Shown piece by piece: positions 7,862-16,979 of a DNA stretch of 64,000 nucleotides; positions within the stretch are counted from its first letter, which is position 1, and every line of letters begins with the position of its first letter. Source of the DNA: Desulfobacula sp. (GTDB lineage Bacteria > Desulfobacterota > Desulfobacteria > Desulfobacterales > Desulfobacteraceae). Under the pieces are notes generated by a model. It saw nothing but the letters and a program-made list of their open reading frames with translations. It had not been told where the DNA came from and searched no databases. The DNA lies in assembly GCF_030145145.1 (NCBI RefSeq), contig NZ_JAQYWD010000003.1:1-64000 (forward strand), read 5' to 3'. A program made the position numbers and the translations under genes.

Positions 7862-8557
7862 ATGAAAACTATCGGCATAATCGGGGGGCTTGGTCCAGAA
7901 TCAACCCGTGATTATTACAAAGAAATAATCGATGCATTCACTGCAAAATATGGTGAAATGATTTACCCGGAAATCATTATATACAGTGTTAACATCAATG
8001 AACTGATGAAGATGATAGAGACCCGGAATTGGGCCGGAATGACAGCGTGGCTAGTGGAAAAGATTAAGGCCCTCCATCGAGCAGGCGCGGAATTCGCTGT
8101 GATCGCATCTAACACACCGCATATTGTTTTTGATGACATCCGATTAAAATCTCCTATCCCCCTTTTGAGCATTGTTGAAGAGACCTGCAGCAAAGCCCGG
8201 GCAATGAATTTAAAAAATCTGGGTTTAATGGGGACGCAACTCACTATGGCGGCGGATTTTTATAAAAAGCCATTTATCGCCAACGGCATCTCTGTTGTGA
8301 CGCCTTCCAAAGAGGAACAGCAATTCATCCAACATAAGCTGTTTTCAGAAATTGAATTGGGAATATTTAAAGACGCAACAAGAGCGCAATTGCTATCCAT
8401 CGCAAAAAGAATGAAGGATGAAGATGACATTGATGCATTGATTCTGGGGTGCACGGAACTGCCGTTAATCTTGACTGAAAACACATATGGTATTCCTTTC
8501 CTGAATACCACCGCAATCCATTGTGACAGTATTATCAAGTACTGCCTTGAAGCGTAG
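7862..8557 (+). CDS. Aspartate/glutamate racemase family protein
   Basis: A 231-aa cofactor-independent amino-acid racemase. The N-terminal IGIIGGLGPEST, the first catalytic cysteine position replaced in the segment ASNTPH, and the second cysteine in GCTELPLIL are visible. Canonical aspartate racemases have a Cys in the first segment (for example xxCNTxH); here it reads SNT. That could make the enzyme one-sided like some RacX/YgeA-type members, or shift its substrate. The product is presumably a D-amino acid. It lies 38 bp upstream of a radical SAM gene on the same strand, and the two are likely co-transcribed. Confidence 0.8.
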   Translation: MKTIGIIGGLGPESTRDYYKEIIDAFTAKYGEMIYPEIIIYSVNINELMKMIETRNWAGMTAWLVEKIKALHRAGAEFAVIASNTPHIVFDDIRLKSPIPLLSIVEETCSKARAMNLKNLGLMGTQLTMAADFYKKPFIANGISVVTPSKEEQQFIQHKLFSEIELGIFKDATRAQLLSIAKRMKDEDDIDALILGCTELPLILTENTYGIPFLNTTAIHCDSIIKYCLEA

Positions 8558-8595
8558 CTTAAATTGATATGAAAACCAGAGGAGTGCCTTTAAAC

Positions 8596-9501
8596 ATGCG
8601 CAAATTGGCTTTTGGATACTCGACCCGATGCAATATCCGGTGCGAACACTGTGTGGCTGTGGAAGATCGTGTCGACAGCAGAAAGATGGACCATGACAGG
8701 GCAAAAGAGATTATTGTGGAGATGGCCCAGGCAGGGGTTGGTGGCATCAGTTTTTCTGCGGGGGAACCGTTTCTGTATTTCAATGACATTGCAGCCCTGG
8801 TTCACCTGTGCCGGCAGATCGGAATATATACGAGAATGGTTACCAATAGTTTTTGGGCAAAAACGGCTGAATCTTCCGACCGGCACGTATCAGAACTGAA
8901 AACGAATGGACTTTGTCAATTGCGATTGAGCTACTCAAGGTGGCACCAGAAAAACGTCAGCCGGAACAATGTGCTCAATGCAGCCCGCAGCTGTCAAAAG
9001 ATCGGGTTAAATTATTTTGTTTCATTTGTTACTGATTTTTCCAAAGCAGATGATCCCTATGAACAGTTTTTGCGGGATCATGGGCTCCTGTTTTTCCCCG
9101 AACCCCTGATCTATGCCGGTCGGGCGGCGGCTTTTGATCGAAGGCAGATTTTGACGGATTATCAGTCAAATTGTTGCGATATGAATCCCTATCTAACGCC
9201 TGATCTGGATATGTATGCCTGTTGCGATGCCGGGAGCCATTTTCCGGAAACCCAATTTTTTTACCTGGGAAATTTGAACGACCATGGGATGGAACAGCTG
9301 TTTGTCAAAACAGAAACCAACCGGTTGCACAATCTCATCAGAACCATGGGGATCACCGCTATCGCATCTTTTAGCGGTATGAAGGCCCGTGACATCATCA
9401 CCTATAGTAAATGTGAGTTGTGCCGTAAATTGTTCAATTCTCCTGAAACCTTAACACGGTTGCGGGCGGACGTGTCTCAACTGGAAGCCTGGCAGCGATG
9501 A
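8596..9501 (+). CDS. Radical SAM protein with C-terminal cysteine cluster
   Basis: A radical S-adenosylmethionine protein of about 301 aa. The CxxxCxxC motif (TRCNIRCEHC) begins near residue 12, followed by SAGEP, the SAM-binding GGE-like motif. The C-terminal part has extra cysteines (NCCDMNP, ACCD, CELCRK) that resemble a SPASM/twitch-type auxiliary Fe-S site. The start at 8596 follows GAGGAG; an alternative ATG at 8569 lacks a binding site. The neighbouring racemase suggests a joint role in amino-acid or peptide modification, but no precursor peptide was found nearby. The substrate is unknown. Confidence 0.78.
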   Translation: MRKLAFGYSTRCNIRCEHCVAVEDRVDSRKMDHDRAKEIIVEMAQAGVGGISFSAGEPFLYFNDIAALVHLCRQIGIYTRMVTNSFWAKTAESSDRHVSELKTNGLCQLRLSYSRWHQKNVSRNNVLNAARSCQKIGLNYFVSFVTDFSKADDPYEQFLRDHGLLFFPEPLIYAGRAAAFDRRQILTDYQSNCCDMNPYLTPDLDMYACCDAGSHFPETQFFYLGNLNDHGMEQLFVKTETNRLHNLIRTMGITAIASFSGMKARDIITYSKCELCRKLFNSPETLTRLRADVSQLEAWQR

Positions 9502-9529
9502 GAAGGTCCTGTATGCCTTCAAATGAAAT

Positions 9530-10303
9530 ATGGCAACCTATTACTATTTAATCCATATTCAATACCTGGGGTATCGATATCATGGCTGGTTAAAACAACC
9601 CGGCTTAAAAACGATTGAGTTCATGATTGAAAAAACAACCGGGTTTGTTCTGGGGCACACTGACTTTAAAATTTTAGGTGCCAGCCGGACAGATGCACGG
9701 GTTTCTGCCCATCATTCCGCTTTTGAACTGTTTGTCAATGATCCGTTGAATATCAACCAATTGCTCCTGGACTTTAATCAAAACTTACCCAATGATATCA
9801 AAGTCATAAAAATTCAGGCCGTGGACAAACAATTTAATATCCTTCAGGCCCCACGGATCAAAGAATATATATATCTGTTTGCTTTTGGAGAAAAAAGTCA
9901 TCCCTTTAGTGCCCCCCTGATCTGTTCCTTCCGGGATGATCTTGATATCGATTTGATGAAACAAGGGGCCGCCTTATTTGAGGGACCCCATAATTTTATC
10001 AATTATTGTACAAAACCCAAAAAGGGCACAACCTTTGAGAGGGACATACTGGTCAGCAAAATCGAAAAGAATACGATGTTCACGGCCAGTTTTTTTCCGG
10101 CGGAAACCTATGCCTTTCACCTCCATTCCCGGGGGTTTTTACGGTATCAGGTCCGGTTAATCATGGGCCAGCTTCTGAGCCTTGGACGGGGGGAGATAGG
10201 ATTAGCGGACATTCAGGCATCTCTTAAGGGAGATGATCACCAGCCCTTAAGGCACATTGCCCCGTCCTCGGGGCTGGTGTTGAATAAAATTGAGTTTGAT
10301 TAA
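9530..10303 (+). CDS. Divergent TruA-like tRNA pseudouridine synthase
   Basis: A 257-aa pseudouridine synthase of the TruA fold. The catalytic aspartate motif reads SRTDARVSA (canonical GRTDAGVHA), and the later KEYIYLF and GFLRYQVRLIMGQL segments match TruA core motifs. The canonical FxxxMVR is here FLRYQVR. TruA isomerises uridines 38-40 in the tRNA anticodon arm. The substitutions around the catalytic loop suggest either a drifted TruA or a paralogue with another RNA target. The start codon at 9530 has only a weak binding site. Its stop overlaps that of the remnant on the other strand. Confidence 0.75.
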   Translation: MATYYYLIHIQYLGYRYHGWLKQPGLKTIEFMIEKTTGFVLGHTDFKILGASRTDARVSAHHSAFELFVNDPLNINQLLLDFNQNLPNDIKVIKIQAVDKQFNILQAPRIKEYIYLFAFGEKSHPFSAPLICSFRDDLDIDLMKQGAALFEGPHNFINYCTKPKKGTTFERDILVSKIEKNTMFTASFFPAETYAFHLHSRGFLRYQVRLIMGQLLSLGRGEIGLADIQASLKGDDHQPLRHIAPSSGLVLNKIEFD

Positions 10304-10446
10304 TCCCTGTTTTTGAAAAAATTCAGCACAAACTTGATGTGCTTTTTCATGGCAGTATGGGATTTGTAGGAATCCCTGGGCTTGATAGCCGCCAAAATGG
10401 TTTTGTGCTGATGCAGAATTTTCTGAATAAGGAGTGATACCACCAT
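10300..10446 (-). pseudogene. C-terminal stub of a GntR/FadR-family (FCD) regulator
   Basis: A 48-codon minus-strand frame whose sequence (KILHQHKTILAAI, then HTAMKKHIKFVLN) matches the last helices of FCD-domain GntR regulators, where H..IL.AI...D...A...M..H is typical. The DNA-binding domain and most of the ligand domain are missing; the frame begins exactly at the start codon of lldG on the other strand. Regulators of this family (LldR/LutR) often sit next to lactate oxidation genes, so this looks like the tail of a lost local regulator. The assignment is by pattern only, over a short stretch. Confidence 0.5.
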
Positions 10447-11065
10447 GAAAGCAAACACCCAGATGTTTATTGAAAAAGCATCCCTGGTTTCTGCCCGGGT
10501 TCACCGGGTCAAGGACATGGCATCTGCCCTTTCCTTTTCCATTGACCTTTGCAGGTCGAAATTGCCCTGTGAACCCCAAATGGCCGTGGAACAGATATCA
10601 GGGTCCGGGGGAAAAGAGATTTCCCTATCCAGGGAACGTGTCAGGATTATCGCAGCCCCCAACCTGGATGAAAATGATTTTGCACGTCTCGCCCAGGGGT
10701 GCGGGAAAACCAAAGATATCCTCTCCATTCGGGAAAACTTAAGGGATTATCCCGGCGGTATTGACATGGGCGTAACCCTGATGGATTTTGGTATCGCTGA
10801 AACCGGTACCCTTGTGTTGAATTCCGATTCCGAAGACACGCGGCTGTCCACCATGCTCTGTGAAATTCATGTGGCCATTCTGGAGACATCAAAGATTCGG
10901 GAAACAGTCCTTTCCATGGCCGATGAACTCAATGAAATGATCAAACAGCCCTCTTCCTATACGGCATTTATCACCGGTGCCAGCCGGACAGCAGATATCG
11001 AACGGGTGCTGGCATTGGGGGTCCACGGTCCTTTGGAACTTGTCATCCTTTTGGTGGAGGCATAA
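10445..11065 (+). CDS. lldG: LUD-domain protein LldG/LutC
   Basis: A 206-aa protein of the LutC/YkgG (LUD) family. The GVTLMDFGIAETGTLVL segment is the family's characteristic core (usually GVT..d.aIAeTGTlv). It is one subunit of the LldEFG/LutABC-type L-lactate oxidising complex that feeds electrons to the quinone pool or other carriers. The next gene starts 3 bp later and encodes the fused partner subunits, the same lldG-lldEF order as in Desulfovibrio. Its start lies inside the boundary of the GntR remnant on the other strand, so the original promoter region may have been rearranged. A ribosome binding site (AAGGAG) is present. Confidence 0.85.
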   Translation: MKANTQMFIEKASLVSARVHRVKDMASALSFSIDLCRSKLPCEPQMAVEQISGSGGKEISLSRERVRIIAAPNLDENDFARLAQGCGKTKDILSIRENLRDYPGGIDMGVTLMDFGIAETGTLVLNSDSEDTRLSTMLCEIHVAILETSKIRETVLSMADELNEMIKQPSSYTAFITGASRTADIERVLALGVHGPLELVILLVEA

Positions 11066-11068
11066 CGC

Positions 11069-13192
11069 ATGAGAACAGAAGAAAGCTTAACCGAATATAA
11101 ATACAGGCTTGATACGGCACTGGAAAACCCATTTTTACGCACTGCCATGGATAATTTTGCTGTGGCCTATAGGGCTTCCAGGGAAACCGCCTTTTCCGGC
11201 ATGGATGTGGATGCCATGATTCAGGAAGTGGCCCGGATTAAGGCGGCCGCCATTAAAAACAATGAAGCGCTGTTGGCTGAATTTATTAAAAAGGCTAAGA
11301 AAACAGGTGTCCACGTGCATCTGGCAGACACGGCCGAGGATGCCAACCGCATTATCGGGGAAATTGCCCGGAATACCGGTTCTAAACGGATCGTCAAATC
11401 CAAGTCCATGACCGCGGAAGAGATTCATTTGAACAAATGGTTGGAAAACCTGGGACTTGAGGTCACGGAAACAGATCTGGGGGAATGGATTGTCCAGCTG
11501 CGCCATGAAGGACCTTCCCACATGGTCATGCCGGCCATTCATTTGTCCCGGTTCCAGGTGGCAGACCTGTTTACACAAGTGACAGGCAAGGACCAGGCAG
11601 CGGAGATTGAACGTCTGGTCAAGGTGGCCAGAAAGCAATTGCGGGAAAAATATGTCCGGGCAGACATGGGCATCACCGGGGCCAATTATGCCGTGGCCGC
11701 AACCGGTACCCTGGGCATTGTCACCAATGAGGGCAATGCCCGCCTGGTGTCCACCCTGCCAAGGGTCCATGTGGCCCTGGTGGGCATTGACAAGCTGTTG
11801 CCCACCCTGCACAGCGCCCTGTCCATTAACCGGGTCTTACCTAAAAACGCCACAGGCCAGGCCATTACCTCTTATGTGACCTGGATTACCGGCCCGTCTG
11901 AATGTAAAACCGTGACAGACAACAAACGGGAGATGCATATCGTGTTTCTGGATAATGGTCGGAAAAAAATTGCCCAGGATCCGGTTTTTGCCCAGGTGCT
12001 GCAATGTGTCCGGTGTGGTGCCTGCGCCAATGTCTGCCCGGTTTACCGAATGGTGGGCGGTCACCAGATGGGATACGTCTATATCGGGGCCATCGGTCTG
12101 ATCACCACCTATTTTTTCCATGGCCGGGAACATGCCCGGAACCTGGTCCAGAACTGTACCAATTGCGGTGCTTGCAAGGCAGTTTGTGCCGGGGGAATTG
12201 ATCTGCCCAAATTGATCAAGGAAATCCATGCCAGGATTCAGGATGAGGACGGTCATCCGTTAAAGAGTCTGCTATTGGGCAAGGTATTAAAAAATCGGAA
12301 GCTTTTCCATACCCTGCTGCGTACGGCAAAACTGGCCCAGAAACCGGTCACCGGTGGCACCCCTTTTCTACGTCATCTGCCCATGATTTTTTCCAAGGAA
12401 CATAATTTCAGGGTATTGCCGGCCATCACGGAAATCCCTTTCCGGGATCGATTTGAAAAACTGAGTCAGCCCATTAAAACGCCTTCCCATAAAATTGCCC
12501 TTTTTTCCGGCTGTGTCCAGGATTTTGTGTATCCGGAGCAGCTGGAAGCGGCCATGAAATTGTTTGCCAGGACCAATGTCCGGGTCAGTTTTCCCATGGG
12601 CCAGTCCTGTTGCGGGCTGCCTGCCCTGATGATGGGGGAAAAATCAGCGGCCAGGGATGTGGCCCTCCAGAACCTGGCAGCCTTTGAAAATGAGGATGTG
12701 GACTATATTGTCACCCTTTGCGCGTCGTGTGGGTCTCATTTGAAAAACAGCCTGCCCTCTCTGGTCCAGGACTATGCCCCGGACAAGGCCGCTGTTTTTG
12801 CTAAAAAAATTATCCCCTTCAGTCAATTCATGAATCAGGTGGTGGGGGTTAAACCCATTGCAGGGAAGGGGCGAAAGACAGCGTTCCATTCTCCCTGCCA
12901 TCTTTGCCGGGGGCTTGGGGTGAGAAAAGATCCAAAAGAAATGATCAACACGTCAGGAAATCGTTACGTGGAAACCCGGGAAGAGGAAACCTGCTGCGGG
13001 TTTGGGGGCAGTTTCTCTGTGAATTTTCCAGCGGTTTCCAATGAAATTTTAACAAAAAAACTTGAAGATGTTCAAACCTCCGGGGCTGACCTTCTGGTCA
13101 CGGAATGCCCGGGATGTGTCATGCAGCTTCGGGGAGGGGCGTTGAAACAGAACCGGGACATCACGGTGATTCATTTGTCCGAACTTTTTTAA
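11069..13192 (+). CDS. lldEF: Fused LldEF (LutB-LutA) iron-sulfur lactate oxidation protein
   Basis: A 707-aa fusion. Residues about 60-300 form a LUD domain (with GITGANYAVAATGTLGIV). Two [4Fe-4S] motifs follow (CVRCGACANVCP and CTNCGACKAVC, about 310-375). The C-terminal half carries two CCG domains (SCCGLP..., CCGFGG...ECPGC), the LutA part. It should catalyse lactate to pyruvate oxidation with LldG at the membrane or in the cytoplasm. Fusion of LutB and LutA is common in sulfate reducers. No lactate permease lies adjacent, and the local regulator seems lost, so import and control must come from elsewhere. Confidence 0.88.
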   Translation: MRTEESLTEYKYRLDTALENPFLRTAMDNFAVAYRASRETAFSGMDVDAMIQEVARIKAAAIKNNEALLAEFIKKAKKTGVHVHLADTAEDANRIIGEIARNTGSKRIVKSKSMTAEEIHLNKWLENLGLEVTETDLGEWIVQLRHEGPSHMVMPAIHLSRFQVADLFTQVTGKDQAAEIERLVKVARKQLREKYVRADMGITGANYAVAATGTLGIVTNEGNARLVSTLPRVHVALVGIDKLLPTLHSALSINRVLPKNATGQAITSYVTWITGPSECKTVTDNKREMHIVFLDNGRKKIAQDPVFAQVLQCVRCGACANVCPVYRMVGGHQMGYVYIGAIGLITTYFFHGREHARNLVQNCTNCGACKAVCAGGIDLPKLIKEIHARIQDEDGHPLKSLLLGKVLKNRKLFHTLLRTAKLAQKPVTGGTPFLRHLPMIFSKEHNFRVLPAITEIPFRDRFEKLSQPIKTPSHKIALFSGCVQDFVYPEQLEAAMKLFARTNVRVSFPMGQSCCGLPALMMGEKSAARDVALQNLAAFENEDVDYIVTLCASCGSHLKNSLPSLVQDYAPDKAAVFAKKIIPFSQFMNQVVGVKPIAGKGRKTAFHSPCHLCRGLGVRKDPKEMINTSGNRYVETREEETCCGFGGSFSVNFPAVSNEILTKKLEDVQTSGADLLVTECPGCVMQLRGGALKQNRDITVIHLSELF

Positions 13193-13387
13193 TGGGGTAT
13201 CGGGAAAATGCCTTGATCGGTTTGCACGGTCAGTTCCGGCATGGTCTGGTGGGTGACAAAAATTAAGATCCTTTGAAAATCATGTGGCAGGGGTGACGAT
13301 TGATTTTGACCTTGCCAAGGGATAATACCTTGATGTAATAAAGAATGGTAATATAATGATATTCTGTTGTGAAAGGAGGCTCCCATA

Positions 13388-14230
13388 ATGAGCGGAACCA
13401 TCACTTTTTTGGTGGATAACAGGGCGGAAGAATCCTTTATGGCTGAGAATGGTTTCTCAATCCTGATAGAAAAGGAAGGGAAAAGAGTCCTGTTTGATAC
13501 CGGCCAGAAGGGGGAGACACTGTTTTATAATGCAGAAAAATTAGGCGTTTCTCTGTCTGGACTGGATGCCGTGGTGCTAAGTCATGGGCATTTTGATCAC
13601 AGTGGGAATCTGGGGGAAATTTTCCGTCTGAATCCATCTGTCGCTTTTTTTTCGCACCCCGCCTGCCGGATAACCCGCTGGTCCCTTCATCCCGGTAAAA
13701 CACCTCACTCGGTGGGGCTTTCCCGGGAAAATAACGCTGCCATCATGCACCTGCCTCCCCATCAAGTGCATTGGTGTGATACCCCTGCCCAAATACTGCC
13801 GGACGTGTGGGTAACCGGTTCCATACCGAGAAAGAGTCGCTTTGAAGATCCCGGGGGGCCGTTCTATCAAGATGAGACCGGACATATACCGGATTTGATT
13901 TTAGATGATATGGCGCTTTGGATTGTCGGTGAGAAGGGCCTTACACTCGTTTGTGGGTGTTGTCATTCAGGGATAAAAAATACGATAGATTACATTGATT
14001 CTCTTGCTGAAGGCGTTGGCATTCATTCCCTGATAGGGGGCTTTCATCTGTTAAAGGCAACACCTGAAAGACTCACGAAAACCATTTCTTTTTTGAACCA
14101 GACAGGCATTAAACGCGTCTTTCCAGCGCACTGCACGGGTGAATCGGCGATGCGGGCATTGCAGGAACAGCTGAAGGCCCAGGTGCAACTGGGGCGTGTT
14201 GGAATGGCATCCAGGATCCAGGTGATTTAG
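13388..14230 (+). CDS. Metallo-beta-lactamase-fold hydrolase
   Basis: A 280-aa MBL-fold protein. The metal-binding HGHFDHSGN motif lies near residue 60, with the later CGCCHSG and a C-terminal HCTGE segment. This pattern is typical of the subfamily annotated as 7,8-dihydropterin-6-methyl-4-(beta-D-ribofuranosyl)-aminobenzene-5'-phosphate synthase-like MBL proteins, whose real substrates are mostly unknown. It has a very strong ribosome binding site (GAAAGGAGG) 7 nt before the ATG and is preceded by a 195-bp gap without a visible gene. It seems to be monocistronic. Confidence 0.82.
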   Translation: MSGTITFLVDNRAEESFMAENGFSILIEKEGKRVLFDTGQKGETLFYNAEKLGVSLSGLDAVVLSHGHFDHSGNLGEIFRLNPSVAFFSHPACRITRWSLHPGKTPHSVGLSRENNAAIMHLPPHQVHWCDTPAQILPDVWVTGSIPRKSRFEDPGGPFYQDETGHIPDLILDDMALWIVGEKGLTLVCGCCHSGIKNTIDYIDSLAEGVGIHSLIGGFHLLKATPERLTKTISFLNQTGIKRVFPAHCTGESAMRALQEQLKAQVQLGRVGMASRIQVI

Positions 14231-14301
14231 ATTTAAGACCACAAATCTTATACGTTGAGCTAAATTGCTTGTCTTTTGATCCATCTACTAGGTTGTATTA
14301 A

Positions 14302-14424
14302 AGGCCAGATAGGCCTGTTATTGAACCTTTAATTCGCCTTGTAGATGAACCAAATTCCTGGGCTATTTCTGCTCAACTTATTTCATCTGCGGTCCTGGGC
14401 GATGAAAAATTAAAACAGGCTTAA
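14302..14424 (+). pseudogene. Possible 3' remnant of a HEAT-repeat-like gene
   Basis: An open stretch of 40 codons without a start, ending in TAA at 14422-14424. Its translation (PVIEPLIRLVDEPNSW then QLISSAVLGDEKL) has the spacing of one HEAT-like repeat, VxPLIxLLxDPxxxxxxxAxxALGxxx. An in-frame TAA at 14299 closes it upstream. It lies in the 190-bp gap between the convergent MBL gene and ilvC. It may be a decayed fragment or chance; no flanking part of the same gene was found. Confidence 0.3.
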
Positions 14425-15893
14425 GAGATGGGTTTCATGGCCCCCATGTAGGCCCGCAGTTTTCTGCCAATCCGTTCAACACCAGTGGAGCGGATGGCCT
14501 CATTGACATGGATGAGGGTGATATTTTCAACCCCGTTGGTTTCAACCATAAGGCCTTTACCGATCACATCTATATCCAGTTTTTCCATGAAATCGGAAAG
14601 CAATGGTGCGGCCTGGTGGTTAAACAGATAACATCCGTATTCAGCGGTGTCGGAGATGACCACATTCATCTCATAGAGTTTTTTCCTTGCAATCAGATTG
14701 GCGATCAACGGCAATTCATGAAGGGATTCATAATAGGCGGATTCTTCACCGATACCGGTTGAAACCATGGTGTCAAACGCCAGTTCAACACCGGCTTTGA
14801 CAAAGGCCACCATGAGAAGGCCGTTGTCAAAATACGCCTGTTCCGGGATGTCCTGATCCGTGGGGATTGATTGTTCAAAAGCCGTCTTGGCGGTTTCCGC
14901 CCTCCATTTAAGCAGGTTGGCATCATTATTTGCCCAGTCTTCCATCATGGTTTGGGAAAATTTTCCCGACATGATATCATCCATGTGCTGGTTGTACAGG
15001 GGGGTAAGAATGGTTTTTAATTCTTCACTAAGTGTCTGGGCAAGGATTTTTTCGGGGTTGCTCAACCGGTCCATCATATTGGTTACGCCGCCATGTTTCA
15101 AGGCTTCAGTAATGGTTTCCCATCCATATTGAACCAGTTTTGAGGCATATTCAGGGGGGGCCCCTTTTTCAATCATTTTGTCATAACACAGCAGGGACCC
15201 GGTCTGGAGAACACCACAGAGAATGGTTTGTTCACCCATGAGGTCAGATTTTACTTCCGCTACAAAAGAAGACTGAAGAACCCCGGCCCGGTCTCCCCCG
15301 GTGCCGCAGGCATAGGCTTTGGCCAGTTCCATTCCCTCGCCTCTTGGGTCATTTTCCTTGTGAACGGCAATCAGTGTGGGCACGCCGAATCCCCGTTTGT
15401 ATTCTTCCCGGACTTCTGTACCCGGAGATTTCGGTGCCACCATGATAACGGTGATATCTTTTCTGATGGGCATGCCTTCTTCTACAATATTAAATCCATG
15501 GGAATAGGATAAACAGGCATCCTGTTTCATCAGCGGCATGACAGCTTCGATCACAGGGGTGTGCTGTTTGTCCGGGGTCAGGTTGATCAAGAGATCTGCC
15601 TGGGGAATCAGTTCGGTATAGGTTCCCACATGAAATCCGTTTTCCGTGGCGTTTTTCCAGGACTGTCGTTTTTCTTCTATTGCGGCATCCCGAAGGGTAT
15701 AGGAGATGTCCAGGCCGCTGTCCCTCAGGTTTAATCCCTGGTGAAGTCCCTGGGAACCGCAACCGATGATGACGATTTTTTTGCCTTTCAGGGCATCAAC
15801 GCCGCTGAATTCAGATGCATCCATGAAACGGCACTGGGACAACTCTTCCAATTGTCGTCTCAATGGCAGGGTGTTAAAATAATTTTGGCCCAT
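14421..15893 (-). CDS. ilvC: Ketol-acid reductoisomerase, class II
   Basis: A 490-aa enzyme, the long (class II, E. coli-like) form with duplicated C-terminal helical domain. It converts 2-acetolactate or 2-aceto-2-hydroxybutyrate to the dihydroxy acids of valine, leucine and isoleucine synthesis, with Mg2+ and NADPH. The nucleotide motif [17 protein letters not shown] lies near residue 45, and SLRD-like TLRD nearby favours NADPH. The gene is divergent from ilvY across 207 bp with repeated TTGCAA boxes, the same arrangement as in enterobacteria. The usual other ilv genes are not in this window. Confidence 0.93.
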   Translation of the reverse strand: MGQNYFNTLPLRRQLEELSQCRFMDASEFSGVDALKGKKIVIIGCGSQGLHQGLNLRDSGLDISYTLRDAAIEEKRQSWKNATENGFHVGTYTELIPQADLLINLTPDKQHTPVIEAVMPLMKQDACLSYSHGFNIVEEGMPIRKDITVIMVAPKSPGTEVREEYKRGFGVPTLIAVHKENDPRGEGMELAKAYACGTGGDRAGVLQSSFVAEVKSDLMGEQTILCGVLQTGSLLCYDKMIEKGAPPEYASKLVQYGWETITEALKHGGVTNMMDRLSNPEKILAQTLSEELKTILTPLYNQHMDDIMSGKFSQTMMEDWANNDANLLKWRAETAKTAFEQSIPTDQDIPEQAYFDNGLLMVAFVKAGVELAFDTMVSTGIGEESAYYESLHELPLIANLIARKKLYEMNVVISDTAEYGCYLFNHQAAPLLSDFMEKLDIDVIGKGLMVETNGVENITLIHVNEAIRSTGVERIGRKLRAYMGAMKPIS

Positions 15894-15984
15894 TATGGTC
15901 TCCTTTGCTGATAAAGTTTAAATCGGTTCTAACATTCACTGCTGTATGAATGTCCTATATTTATGATTGCGTCAAATGAATCAT

Positions 15985-16070
15985 TTGCAATGTTATATTT
16001 TAAATATTGCAATATACAGGGGTAAAGATGATATTGCAAATATTTTTTATTGATTGATGTAATGTTGCAA
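15985..16070. promoter_or_regulatory. Candidate IlvY operator region (four TTGCAA boxes)
   Basis: The ilvC-ilvY gap contains TTGCAA at 15985, TTGCAA within ATTGCAAT at 16006-16013, within ATTGCAAA at 16033-16040, and at 16065-16070, all in AT-rich sequence. Such regularly repeated palindromic-core boxes between a LysR-type gene and its divergent target are what an IlvY binding region looks like. The assignment is an inference from position and repetition. Confidence 0.55.
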
Positions 16071-16100
16071 AATTTGAAATACGATGGTAGAGGGTGACAT

Positions 16101-16979
16101 ATGGATATTCGAAATTTAAGGCTTTTCAGGCACCTTGCCGGGACCTTGCATTTTGCAAGGACCAGCCAGGCCTGTTATATCACGCCATCAGCATTGACAC
16201 GGGTGATCCAGCGGATTGAAGCAGAGCTGGGGCAACCGCTTTTTATCCGGGACAACCGGTCTGTGGCGTTGACATTGGCCGGGATGGCATTTAAAAAATA
16301 TGCCGATGATGTGCTGCAAAGATGGCATCAGCTCCATGACGAATTGACGGCTGATGATGTCCTCCAGGGAGAATTGTCATTGTATTGCTCTGTGACAGCA
16401 GCCTATGGCATCCTCCCCCGCATTATGGCAACCTATCGAAAGACCCATCCTGACGTTCGTATCCGTCTTGAAACCGGAGATGCTGCCAAAGCCCTGGTCA
16501 AACTGTCTCACCAGGATGCCGATGTGGCCATTGCCGCCCTGCCCGACACCCTGCCCAGGGATCTGGTCTTTCACACGCTGTCCCGGACGCCGCTGGTCTT
16601 TATTGCCCCCCTGCAATATCCGGATATCGTTATCCACACAACAGACGGTATCATTGACTGGGAACAGACCCCGTTAATCATTCCGGATCACGGATTGAGT
16701 CGGGATCGTATTGATCAGTGGTTTGCAACGGAACATTTTATTCCCAATATTTATTCCCAGGTGGCCGGTCACGAGGCCATCATTGTAATGATCAGCCTTG
16801 GCTGCGGCATTGGACTGGTTCCCAGAATGGTGCTGGAAAAAAGTCCTTTTTTAAACCAGGTAACGGTTCTGGAAAGCGCCCCGGAACTGCCGCCCTTTGT
16901 CATTGGGCTTTGCACCCGGAAAAAAAACCTGGCCAATCCCAGGGTCCAGGCATTATGGCGAATGGCCAGTGAACAATGA
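16101..16979 (+). CDS. ilvY: LysR-type activator IlvY
   Basis: A 292-aa LysR-family regulator with an N-terminal winged helix-turn-helix (DIRNLRLFRHLAGTLHFARTSQACYITPSALTRVIQRIEAELG) followed by a periplasmic-binding-like sensor domain. The N-terminal wording and the divergent ilvC make it IlvY, which activates ilvC when its substrate acetolactate accumulates. Its stop codon overlaps the start of hrpB by 4 nt (ATGA), so it is translationally coupled to an unrelated helicase gene, which may make helicase expression follow ilvY autoregulation. Confidence 0.87.
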   Translation: MDIRNLRLFRHLAGTLHFARTSQACYITPSALTRVIQRIEAELGQPLFIRDNRSVALTLAGMAFKKYADDVLQRWHQLHDELTADDVLQGELSLYCSVTAAYGILPRIMATYRKTHPDVRIRLETGDAAKALVKLSHQDADVAIAALPDTLPRDLVFHTLSRTPLVFIAPLQYPDIVIHTTDGIIDWEQTPLIIPDHGLSRDRIDQWFATEHFIPNIYSQVAGHEAIIVMISLGCGIGLVPRMVLEKSPFLNQVTVLESAPELPPFVIGLCTRKKNLANPRVQALWRMASEQ

